DNA of 51,376 nt. It comes from an uncultured Bacteroidales bacterium. Its GTDB lineage: Bacteria; Bacteroidota; Bacteroidia; Bacteroidales; Muribaculaceae. A program made the position numbers and the translations under genes. Within the stretch, counting starts at the first letter, position 1. Every line of letters starts with the position of its first letter. The DNA is taken from NCBI GenBank assembly GCA_947644715.1, contig CANSAP010000013.1, forward strand, positions 1-51,376. Direction: 5' to 3'. Below the pieces are notes generated by a model, which saw only the letters and a list, made by a program, of their open reading frames with translations, did no database searches and had not been told where the DNA came from. This document shows, in pieces, positions 1-7,353 of the stretch.

Positions 1-26
1 TACGACCTTTTTCCCACCCCACCAAA
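1..26 (-). promoter_or_regulatory. Upstream half of a promoter for a minus-strand gene left of the window
   Basis: Bases 1-2 (TA) would be the upstream end of a -7 box whose remainder lies off the window. CAAA at 23-26 is the -33 box read on the minus strand, and the spacing is 20 bases. The block shares the words TACGACCTTTTT and CACCAAATTTT and the A-rich tail with the tRNA-Pro promoter at 41626-41657, so the missing gene may be a stable RNA. The identity of that gene is inference. Confidence 0.5.
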
Positions 27-296
27 TTTTTCAGCAAAAAAATTTTGCGTTTTTGTGAACATTTTTCGCAACCCGCTGTGTATCAGCAAAATAATTTTAT
101 GTTCTAAAACATCTTTTTTGAGCCAAGTTTTGGGCAGACACGGGTTTATCTACCGGTTTTACTACTTGCGTTGCTCCCGGACGCGACCTCTTTGAGGCAA
201 ATAAGCGGCTCAAATTAATGGATAGGTTTTGATTTCAATGGTTATTCGGATCCATTCATATTAGAAAAAGTCGCTAAGAGGAGGGGGATAATTTAT
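27..296. other. Intergenic stretch without a recognisable gene
   Basis: This AT-rich sequence has no open frame of note in any direction and no tRNA-like or repeat structure that I can see. It lies between the promoter fragment at the left edge and the terminator at 297-336. Confidence 0.6.
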
Positions 297-336
297 GCAG
301 CACCCCAAAAGTTTTTAAGGACTTTTGGGGTGCTGC
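297..336 (-). terminator. Hairpin terminator after the tRNA nucleotidyltransferase operon
   Basis: A perfect 16-bp stem (297-312 with 321-336) encloses an 8-base loop. It lies 35 bases past the stop codon of the minus-strand gene at 371. The bases after it on the minus strand are AT-rich but lack a clean T run, so a role in RNA 3'-end stability is also possible. Confidence 0.65.
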
Positions 337-370
337 AGTGGTGCTTTATGCACTGAAGGGCGCGCTATTA

Positions 371-1807
371 TTATAGTGAGTCTTTGCTTTCCTGCTGAAT
401 CGGGGTTAGATTGTAGTCCGGCGCAATTTGGAGCATGTATTCGCGCGCCGCCGCATGGTCGTTAGGAATTTGGCCATCGAGGATTGCTTCTTTGATTCTT
501 TCTTTTATGCTTCCAATGGTGTTGCAGGGTTCGAGTCCGAAGGTCTGCATTATTTCCAATCCATCCACGGGGGGCTGAAAATTTCGGATTCGGTCTGACT
601 CCTCGACTTGTGCCATGCGTGCCCTCAGAGCTTCGAAGCCATGGAGGATACGGCGCACTTTTGCGGGGTTCTTTGAGGTTATGTCGGCTTCGGCGAGGAG
701 CATGAGGTCGTCAGAATCCGCGCCGGCGTCAAACAGCATCCGTCTCACAGCGGAATCGGTGACCCCTTCTTCCCCCACAGACTGAGGGCGCATGTGCATC
801 CCAACCAGTTTAGCTACATATTTCATTGGTTCCCCCAGCGGCATTTTCATGCGGGAAAACAGGCGAGGAATCATTTTTTCTCCAATGAAGTTATGATTAT
901 GGAAGGTCCACCCGAGTTTCGGATCCCAACGCTTTGTGACCGGCTTAGCCACATCATGCAGGAGAGCCGCCCAGCGCAGCCATATATTATCGGAAACGCG
1001 GGCGATATTATCAAGCACCTGAAGGGTGTGTGCAAAATTATCCTTGTGCCCTCGGCCTTCCATTGTTTCCACACCTTTCAGAGCCTGAAGTTCAGGCAGG
1101 ATATGGGAGAGCAGATGTGTCTGCTCCAGCAGAGACCATCCGATGGAGGGGCGCGCCGAAGCCATTATTTTCGTTAGCTCCGTGTTTATGCGCTCTTTGG
1201 TAATGATGTTTATGCGCTCGGAGTTGCGTGTTATAGAAGCAAGAGTCTCGGGATGAATCGAGAAGTCGAGCTGAGTGGCAAACCGGATGGCACGCATCAT
1301 GCGCAACGGGTCGTCAGAGAATGTTACGTCAGGGTCGAGAGGAGTGCGAATCACTCTGTCATGCAGGTCAATGATACCGTTAAACGGGTCGAGCAATTCA
1401 CCGAATGAATCCTCTCTAACGCTGATGGCCATTGCGTTGATTGTGAAGTCGCGACGGTTCAGGTCATCTTGGAGGGTGCCGGGTGACACCTCGGGGTTGC
1501 GGGATTCGGGGGAGTAAGACTCCCGGCGCGCGCCAACGAATTCGAGTTCCAGACCATGCGTTTTAATTTGTGCAGTGCCGTAGGTTCGGAACACGTTCAC
1601 GCGGGTGCGCGGAGAAATGGAGCGAGCCACTTCGCGGGCGAGCTCAATGCCTGAGCCTACGCTTACGAAGTCTATATCTTTTGATGGGCGGCACAGGAAC
1701 AGGTCGCGTACATAACCACCCACGATGTAAGTGTCCATATCAAGTTTATCCGCAGCCCGGCCTACGAGCCTGATCTGCGGACGATCAATATCCTGAGCAA
1801 GGTTCAT
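371..1807 (-). CDS. CCA-adding tRNA nucleotidyltransferase / poly(A) polymerase family with HD domain
   Basis: This enzyme of the class II nucleotidyltransferase family probably adds or repairs the CCA end of tRNAs. The palm domain shows G30-G31-x-V-R-D and the D44-x-D46 metal-binding pair. The conserved DDLNRRDFTINAMA block follows at 114-127. A C-terminal HD domain has H284-D285. The length of 478 residues fits the Bacteroidetes members that carry HD. It is the last gene of the rny operon, and its start overlaps the end of the M24 peptidase gene by four bases. The tRNA-Pro gene in this window does not encode CCA, which fits a need for this activity. A pure poly(A) polymerase cannot be excluded from sequence alone. 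Confidence 0.9.
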   Translation of the reverse strand: MNLAQDIDRPQIRLVGRAADKLDMDTYIVGGYVRDLFLCRPSKDIDFVSVGSGIELAREVARSISPRTRVNVFRTYGTAQIKTHGLELEFVGARRESYSPESRNPEVSPGTLQDDLNRRDFTINAMAISVREDSFGELLDPFNGIIDLHDRVIRTPLDPDVTFSDDPLRMMRAIRFATQLDFSIHPETLASITRNSERINIITKERINTELTKIMASARPSIGWSLLEQTHLLSHILPELQALKGVETMEGRGHKDNFAHTLQVLDNIARVSDNIWLRWAALLHDVAKPVTKRWDPKLGWTFHNHNFIGEKMIPRLFSRMKMPLGEPMKYVAKLVGMHMRPQSVGEEGVTDSAVRRMLFDAGADSDDLMLLAEADITSKNPAKVRRILHGFEALRARMAQVEESDRIRNFQPPVDGLEIMQTFGLEPCNTIGSIKERIKEAILDGQIPNDHAAAREYMLQIAPDYNLTPIQQESKDSL

Positions 1808-2982
1808 TGCAGAAGATCGTGAATTTCTTCGGGGAAATTAGTGAGACATTCAAGTCCGGAGGGGGTTACGCGATAAGTGTTCTCCACACCTACCGCCCCC
1901 ACTTCGGGAATAACGAATTTAGGTTCAATTGCGATCACCATGTCGGCTTCGAGCAAATGGCGGGAGCGGGGGGTCAGCACGGGGAGCTCGTTGAGCTGGA
2001 TGCCGACGCCATGACCGATGAAAGCTGCGTGCTGCGTGTGGCCCATAAAATACTTTTCCAATCCATTAGCCACCACAATATCCATGGCAATTTCATACAG
2101 TTTGGCTACCGGCACACCGGGGAGCGCCTCACGCTCCAAAGTCCGCAATACTTTTCGCGACACCTCATGGGCGCGGAGAGCAAGTTCTGAGACGGGACCG
2201 ATGCTCCAGACGCGTGTCATGTCAGTCTGATAACCATTGAAGTTGCCACACATGTCGACCATCACAGTAGTGCCGGGTTTCATAGTGCGTCCGTCAGCAC
2301 CAACAGGGAGAGACAAATCGGCACCGCCGCCGCCCACAGCGAAGTCATAGGGGGTGGGAGCGTCGGCATTCTCTCCATTGAGCACGCTGCCCATGTTGAT
2401 TTCCATGAGTCGGCCGGAGGTGCGATAGTATCCGAGACATCCCTCAAGGCGGAGCACTCTCTCGAGTTCGATTTGAAACTCGATGTCAGTCATATCCTCC
2501 TTATAGATTCGAGGTATGCGGGAGTATGCGGCTGCCTGCCTGACACCATCTTCTTTCATGAGAGAGAGTTCGGCAGCGGTCTTCACGGCGCGTGCCTCGC
2601 GGAGCATGGCCGATGCGTTGAGCGGAGTCGCGCCTCCGAAAATATTATTCAGTCGCAAAATTTCAGAGTAAGGGAGATCGTCTATCTCAAGGGCAATGGA
2701 GGAGGGCATCGGCAATCCGTGAGAAGATAGAATCTCCGGAATCAATTCCGGCTTGCGGAGTTGATGCACGCAGCTGCCGCGCAAATCATTCGGGCGAATT
2801 ACGAAAAAGAGCGGCTCACCCTCGAGCGTTATATATATGTATCCGCGAAAGACACGCCCCGAGATATAGTATATATTCGAGCTGTCAGCCAGGAGCACAG
2901 CCTGCGCACCGTCAGCCGACATACGGGCACGCACCTTGGCCAGACGCAGCTCCATTTCGGGAGTCAAATTAATTTCAGTCAT
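1804..2982 (-). CDS. M24 family metallopeptidase (Xaa-Pro aminopeptidase-like)
   Basis: A two-domain creatinase/prolidase-type protein of 392 residues with an N-terminal creatinase-like domain (about 10-130) and a C-terminal pita-bread domain (about 140-385). All five expected metal ligands are present: D243 (VDMCG), D254 (TDMTR), H324 (FIGHGVG), E353 (AIEPKF) and E367 (GVENTY). It is therefore probably an active cytosolic peptidase that removes residues N-terminal to proline. It has no signal peptide. It sits between gldH (seven bases upstream) and the tRNA nucleotidyltransferase (overlapping) in the same operon. Substrate preference cannot be read from the sequence. Confidence 0.9.
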   Translation of the reverse strand: MTEINLTPEMELRLAKVRARMSADGAQAVLLADSSNIYYISGRVFRGYIYITLEGEPLFFVIRPNDLRGSCVHQLRKPELIPEILSSHGLPMPSSIALEIDDLPYSEILRLNNIFGGATPLNASAMLREARAVKTAAELSLMKEDGVRQAAAYSRIPRIYKEDMTDIEFQIELERVLRLEGCLGYYRTSGRLMEINMGSVLNGENADAPTPYDFAVGGGGADLSLPVGADGRTMKPGTTVMVDMCGNFNGYQTDMTRVWSIGPVSELALRAHEVSRKVLRTLEREALPGVPVAKLYEIAMDIVVANGLEKYFMGHTQHAAFIGHGVGIQLNELPVLTPRSRHLLEADMVIAIEPKFVIPEVGAVGVENTYRVTPSGLECLTNFPEEIHDLLQ

Positions 2983-2989
2983 GATTCAT

Positions 2990-3487
2990 TCAGTTTTGAG
3001 AAGAGTTAATAATCAATCCTATGTTAAGAATGCCCGGCAGAATGGGGCGGTTCATTGCCTGCGAGACTTTTAGGCGCAAAGCCGGGGAAAGTGTCACCCC
3101 GGTGGCAATGGTGTCGGTGAAGGTATATATTCCGTGGGAACCGGGACCTAACCATTTACCTGCTCCCGAAGCCAAATTCAGATGCAGTTCCTGCGGAAGC
3201 TTGCAATCGGGTGAAGAAGAGAGAGAGAGGTATAAATCCGTAAACGGATAGGCATCAGAATGCCGCACTGCTAAAATCACATCATAGCGTCCGGCAGCAT
3301 CGGCAAACAGAGTGGAGTCAGCCTCGGCTGTAACGAACTCGCAATACTCATTCTCGGCCCAGCCGTCAGAGGGTATGTCAACAAATTGCGAATACACCGT
3401 ATGCCTGCCGTGTGAGCAGGATACGATGCATATCACAAGTAGAATCAAGAATGCAGAAAAGCTGTATTTATTCCTGTTTGCCGGCAT
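2990..3487 (-). CDS. gldH: GldH-type lipoprotein
   Basis: A 165-residue lipoprotein resembling GldH, a Bacteroidetes family found with gliding/type IX secretion genes but also in non-motile gut species. The start at 3487 is chosen because it is followed at once by a lipoprotein signal (hydrophobic run ending in the lipobox IVSC). The frame stays open upstream to 3721, but that extension is a basic shadow of the ricT-like gene. The chosen start overlaps the end of the ricT-like gene by 20 bases, which suggests translational coupling. The mature part has the GldH-like pattern of exported beta-strand protein with an SxDGWxxxxxxxF-like N-terminal region. The role in this organism is unknown. Confidence 0.75.
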   Translation of the reverse strand: MPANRNKYSFSAFLILLVICIVSCSHGRHTVYSQFVDIPSDGWAENEYCEFVTAEADSTLFADAAGRYDVILAVRHSDAYPFTDLYLSLSSSPDCKLPQELHLNLASGAGKWLGPGSHGIYTFTDTIATGVTLSPALRLKVSQAMNRPILPGILNIGLIINSSQN

Positions 3488-4862
3488 CAGGTTTGCGTTC
3501 CTGTTTAGGTTTCTTGTTCTGAGGTTTATTGTCATTTCGCGGCGGTTTTTGCTGGCGCTTGGCACCGTCCCGGTTCTGCTTTGGCCTGCGAGGTTGCTGA
3601 TCGCCGTTTGCGGGCGCCTTGGTCTGCACACCCTTGTCCGGTTTACCGGAAGGTTGCTGCTTCGGCTGTTTGTCGGCCGGAGCTCCGGCGCGCTTTTTCT
3701 TCTTTCGCTTGGCTTTGTCAAAGCGGTTGATGTTGTCTTGCCCTACAAGCTCCACAAACTCTTTGCGTTCAGATTGAGTCTCAGCCGCCTCATTGAGTGC
3801 ATCCACTTTCTCTCCACGCTTATTGATGGCAATAATCTCAGCCACGCGGTCAGCGGTGATTGTCACGCAATTCACGGCCGAACGTTTGTCAGTGCTGTAA
3901 GTCATCAGGCCGGCGAGTGTGTCGGTCTTGAAATGATAGTAAGTTGCATCCTTTGTTTCAAGCGCCACATCGGAAGGGGGCAACTTTCGGGATGCCTCCA
4001 TGTAAGTATCGACCTCGAAATTCAGGCAGCACTTTAGTTTGGCACACTGTCCGGCGAGTTTCTGAGGGTTCATCGACAGATCTTGGAAGCGCGCCGCGCT
4101 GGTGCCGACCGAAACGAATCCGGTCATCCATGAAGCGCAGCAGAGCGGGCGACCACAAGGGCCTATACCCCCTATTCGACCGGCTTCCTGACGCGCGCCA
4201 ATCTGCCTCATTTCAATGCGAATCTTGAAGGTGTCAGCCAAGACGCGAATGAGCTTGCGGAAGTCAACACGTTCATCTGCAATATAGTAGAAGATAGCCT
4301 TGGCGCCATCACCTTGAAACTCCACATCGCCAATTTTCATGTTCAGCCCCAGCTCCTCGGCAATCTTGCGGGACTTAATCATGGTCTCCTGCTCACGCGC
4401 CTTTGCCTCCTCAAATTTCTCCAGATCCTGCGGCCGGGCAATTCGGAAGACACGCTTCAGCTCCGTGTCGGGCTTGACATTAGCCTTGCGCATGTGAAGC
4501 TCTACGAGTTTGCCGACAAGCACAATTTGCCCGATGTCATGACCGGGAGATGCCTCCACGGCCACGGTGTCGCCGATGTGCAGGTCGAGGCCGGCACTGT
4601 TGCGGTAGAAGCCTTTGCGCGTGTTCTTGAACTGCACTTCAACCACCTCGTAGTCAGAGGCATCAGAAATGCCACCAAGCCAATTGGTGCTGTGCAGATT
4701 GCCACGTGGAGGTTTCCTGTTTCCACATCGGCCGCAGCCTCCGCAGCCTCCGCAGCCTCCGCAGCAACCTCCCGAGCAAGACTTCTCTGAAGAGTTCTCG
4801 CAGGGTCGACGGTCAGGCGTTTCTTCAGGAGCAGGGGTATTCAATTCCTTATTATCTGACAT
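3468..4862 (-). CDS. ricT: PSP1-domain RicT/YaaT-like protein with cysteine-rich N-terminus
   Basis: A 464-residue protein with a PSP1-type core (about 70-290), the family of Bacillus RicT (YaaT), part of an Fe-S-containing complex that affects RNA processing through RNase Y. The conserved core cysteines are C236, C241, C242, C273, C278 and C279. The N-terminus adds eight more cysteines at 21-46 in a Gly-Cys repeat coded by 9-bp DNA units. Residues 380-464 form a basic Lys/Pro/Gln-rich tail that could bind RNA. It lies eight bases downstream of rny, which supports a working link with RNase Y. The family call is firm, while the function in Bacteroidetes is inferred from the Bacillus protein. 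Confidence 0.85.
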   Translation of the reverse strand: MSDNKELNTPAPEETPDRRPCENSSEKSCSGGCCGGCGGCGGCGRCGNRKPPRGNLHSTNWLGGISDASDYEVVEVQFKNTRKGFYRNSAGLDLHIGDTVAVEASPGHDIGQIVLVGKLVELHMRKANVKPDTELKRVFRIARPQDLEKFEEAKAREQETMIKSRKIAEELGLNMKIGDVEFQGDGAKAIFYYIADERVDFRKLIRVLADTFKIRIEMRQIGARQEAGRIGGIGPCGRPLCCASWMTGFVSVGTSAARFQDLSMNPQKLAGQCAKLKCCLNFEVDTYMEASRKLPPSDVALETKDATYYHFKTDTLAGLMTYSTDKRSAVNCVTITADRVAEIIAINKRGEKVDALNEAAETQSERKEFVELVGQDNINRFDKAKRKKKKRAGAPADKQPKQQPSGKPDKGVQTKAPANGDQQPRRPKQNRDGAKRQQKPPRNDNKPQNKKPKQERKPDAGKQE

Positions 4863-4870
4863 AGAGCAGA

Positions 4871-6418
4871 TTACTTAGCGTAGCTTACGGAACGTGTTTC
4901 GCGGATAACGGTAATCTTCACCTGTCCGGGATATGTCATTTCGTCCTGTATCTTGCGGGCAATCTCAGCAGAGAGTTTTTCGGTCTCAACATCAGAAATC
5001 TTCTCTGCGCCAACAATCACACGCAGCTCGCGACCGGCCTGAATGGCATAAGTTTTGATAACTCCGGGATAGGAAAGAGCCAGCTGCTCCAGGTCATTGA
5101 GGCGCTTGATGTAAGCCTCCACAATCTCGCGACGCGCGCCGGGACGTGCACCGGAAATCGCATCACACACCTGCACGATGGGAGCAAGCAAAGAGGTCTG
5201 TTCCACCTCATCGTGGTGGGCACCGATAGCATTGCAGATGTCGGGCTTCTCTTTGAACTTCTCAGCCAGTTTCATGCCGAGCAGTGCGTGGGGCAATTCG
5301 GGCTCATCATCAGGCACTTTACCAATATCATGCAGCAAGCCGGCACGACGGGCCTTCTTAGGATTAAGGCCAAGTTCGGAGGCCATTACGGCACAGAGAT
5401 TAGCGGTCTCACGGGAGTGTTGAAGAAGGTTCTGACCATAGGAGGAACGATACTTCATGCGACCCACCATGCGAATCAGCTCCGGATGCAGGCCATGGAT
5501 TCCGAGATCGATAGCGGTTCGCTTACCGGTCTCGATAATTTCCTCTTCCACCTGACGGCGCACCTTGGCCACGACCTCTTCAATGCGAGCGGGATGAATG
5601 CGTCCGTCAGCTACAAGCTGATGCAATGCCAGGCGGGCAATCTCGCGACGCACGGGATCGAAGCCTGAAAGGACGATGGCCTCGGGGGTGTCGTCAACAA
5701 TTATTTCGATGCCGGTGGCAGCTTCAAGCGCGCGGATGTTGCGACCCTCGCGACCTATGATGCGGCCCTTAACCTCGTCGGAATCAATGTGGAAGACTGT
5801 CACACTGTTCTCTACGGCAGTCTCCGTAGCTACACGCTGAATGCTTTGAATAACAATGCGCTTGGCCTCTTTGGCTGCGGAGATGCGTGCATCATCCATA
5901 ATGTCATTGATGTAGGATGCAGCAGCCGTTTTGGCTTCATCCTTAAGGCTTTCAATGAGACGTTCCTTTGCTTCCTCAGCGCTGAGGCCGGAGAGGTGTT
6001 CGAGCTTTTCGAGAGCGTCGCGGTGCATGCGGTCAACCTCAGCAGTGCGAGCTTCCAGAGCTGTCGATTCACGTTCGAGCTTGGTTTCCAACTCATCGAC
6101 CTCTTTCTTTCTCTTGCCGAAATCACTCTGCTGACGATTGAGATCAATCTCACGCTGCTTGAGGCGCGCCTCGGCGCTTTGCACCTTCTGAAGGCGCTGT
6201 GTGGCCTGCTTTTCAGCTTCATTTTTAATTTTCATCTCCTGCTCGCGCGCCTGCAGGAGCTTCTTTTCTTTGATTACTTCCGCTTGATTGCGGGCTTCCT
6301 CAAGAATGATGTTGGCTTCAGAGGAAGCGTTTTTCTTACTGCGGGCAACGGCCACCGCGTAGCCCGCTATCAGTGCGATAACGGCGGCCACCACTACCCA
6401 TATTATTGTAGTTCCCAT
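4871..6418 (-). CDS. rny: Ribonuclease Y
   Basis: A membrane-anchored endoribonuclease that starts mRNA decay. It has an N-terminal transmembrane helix (about 5-26), a long charged coiled coil (about 30-200), a KH RNA-binding domain with [10 protein letters not shown] at 218-227, and an HD metal-dependent catalytic domain with H363-D364 in LLHDIGK. The length of 515 residues matches the family. It heads the run rny > ricT-like > gldH > M24 > tRNA nucleotidyltransferase, with spacings of 8 bases or less or overlaps. The 146-base gap upstream to zapA holds a structured RNA candidate (6452-6527). Confidence 0.97.
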   Translation of the reverse strand: MGTTIIWVVVAAVIALIAGYAVAVARSKKNASSEANIILEEARNQAEVIKEKKLLQAREQEMKIKNEAEKQATQRLQKVQSAEARLKQREIDLNRQQSDFGKRKKEVDELETKLERESTALEARTAEVDRMHRDALEKLEHLSGLSAEEAKERLIESLKDEAKTAAASYINDIMDDARISAAKEAKRIVIQSIQRVATETAVENSVTVFHIDSDEVKGRIIGREGRNIRALEAATGIEIIVDDTPEAIVLSGFDPVRREIARLALHQLVADGRIHPARIEEVVAKVRRQVEEEIIETGKRTAIDLGIHGLHPELIRMVGRMKYRSSYGQNLLQHSRETANLCAVMASELGLNPKKARRAGLLHDIGKVPDDEPELPHALLGMKLAEKFKEKPDICNAIGAHHDEVEQTSLLAPIVQVCDAISGARPGARREIVEAYIKRLNDLEQLALSYPGVIKTYAIQAGRELRVIVGAEKISDVETEKLSAEIARKIQDEMTYPGQVKITVIRETRSVSYAK

Positions 6419-6451
6419 TAAGTATTAGTTAATATACTGATTTATAATTAA

Positions 6452-6527
6452 TTTCATTCAACCATCAAGACGCGTCAAAGCGCATCTCGAATCCTTAACA
6501 GATTTGGGATGGCTAACCGGAATGAAA
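6452..6527 (-). ncRNA. Candidate structured RNA between zapA and rny (6S-like?)
   Basis: Read on the minus strand, 6520-6527 pairs with 6452-6459 (8 bp) and 6508-6514 with 6460-6466 (7 bp, one G-U), separated by a 5-base bulge (6515-6519). Inside this 15-bp closing helix are two small hairpins: 6501-6504 with 6490-6493, and 6481-6485 with 6470-6474 (5 bp, 6-base loop). A long closing helix, an open centre and a location next to zapA recall 6S RNA (ssrS), which adjoins zapA in proteobacteria. The drawn element is shorter than a usual 6S RNA, so a cis-acting leader of rny is an equal possibility. Confidence 0.45.
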
Positions 6528-6564
6528 GAAACAAGCAGATAAAACGGGGTTGCGAAGGAGAGAA

Positions 6565-6858
6565 TCAATCGGTCTCCAGCACAGCCTTGTCAAGCACCTT
6601 TTCAAAGTCGAGCAACTCTTGAGTCATTTTGTCGCGCGAGCGTGAAAGGGCGAGGTAATAGGAGGCATATTGATACGTCATCATGGCCAGCAGTTCCTCT
6701 GTGGACTTTGATGGGAACATGCGGCGCCAATTGTCGAAAAGCTCGGCAATCCTGGTTTCGGTTTCGCGCACATGATCCTGATCCTTGAAAGCCACGGTGA
6801 GCGGAATGCTCATCCCGGCAATCTTGATACGCATCTTTATTTTGTCAGTCTCCTGCAT
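6565..6858 (-). CDS. zapA: Cell division protein ZapA
   Basis: A 97-residue protein with the ZapA pattern: a short N-terminal beta region (MKIRIAGMSIPLTV-like, residues 6-25) followed by a long helix that forms the coiled-coil dimer. ZapA binds and bundles FtsZ filaments at the division site. It is preceded by a coiled-coil partner gene 23 bases upstream and followed by the RNA candidate and rny. The length is typical for the family. The promoter at 7197-7227 probably drives it. Confidence 0.85.
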   Translation of the reverse strand: MQETDKIKMRIKIAGMSIPLTVAFKDQDHVRETETRIAELFDNWRRMFPSKSTEELLAMMTYQYASYYLALSRSRDKMTQELLDFEKVLDKAVLETD

Positions 6859-6881
6859 TAATATATTGAAGCCTGCGGGCG

Positions 6882-7178
6882 CTAATCATTGCGCAGCTTG
6901 GCTATACATTTATCTATTTTCTTAATCATTGCGGCAAGCATGTCCTGCGTCAACTTAGCATCCTCTCCTGTGGGAGCTATTTTGTGAGAAATGCGAAGGT
7001 ATTCAATTTCAGTTTCAGCCTGTTCAAGCTTGGCTTTCAAACCATTAACCTGCGCCTGAAGCTCCTCACAGCGCTCAATTGCCTCGTCACGTTGTTTCTT
7101 GACAAGGCCATATCTCTCGGCCAATACATTGCATTTGCCTGAGAGACGATTGAGCAGTTCGGGTAAGTTGGCGGTCAT
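6882..7178 (-). CDS. Small coiled-coil protein, ZapB-like
   Basis: A 98-residue cytosolic protein that is almost wholly helical, with heptad-like spacing between about residues 20 and 66 (KKQRDEAIERCEELQAQVNG region). It has no signal peptide or known catalytic motif. Its place directly upstream of zapA suggests a division-related coiled-coil partner similar in role to ZapB. That function is inferred from context only. It is the first gene after the promoter at 7197-7227, and the expected transcript leader is only about a dozen bases. Confidence 0.65.
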   Translation of the reverse strand: MTANLPELLNRLSGKCNVLAERYGLVKKQRDEAIERCEELQAQVNGLKAKLEQAETEIEYLRISHKIAPTGEDAKLTQDMLAAMIKKIDKCIAKLRND

Positions 7179-7196
7179 TACTCTCCCAATTTTTTA

Positions 7197-7227
7197 CAAA
7201 ATTAGGAAAAAGCCGCCACACCACAAA
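7197..7227 (-). promoter_or_regulatory. Promoter of the zapB-like/zapA/rny operon
   Basis: On the minus strand the -7 box TAATTTTG (7204-7197) and a -33 TTTG (7227-7224) are 19 bases apart, matching the Bacteroidetes primary sigma consensus. The start codon of the zapB-like gene is at 7178. Confidence 0.75.
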
Positions 7228-7353
7228 ATTTTCAACTAATGTTTTACTTGGAAACTGCTCTCACCGGCACTCCATAAGACATATCTTCCATAGAATCGTA
7301 CCCAATGTCGAATCTGTCGAAGTGCAAAATATACACATAAATCCTACCTTTAA

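Noticed and set aside
3488..3721. N-terminal extension of the GldH frame to 3721
   Set aside because: The added 78 residues are basic and overlap the ricT-like gene, and a proper lipoprotein signal begins exactly at 3487.
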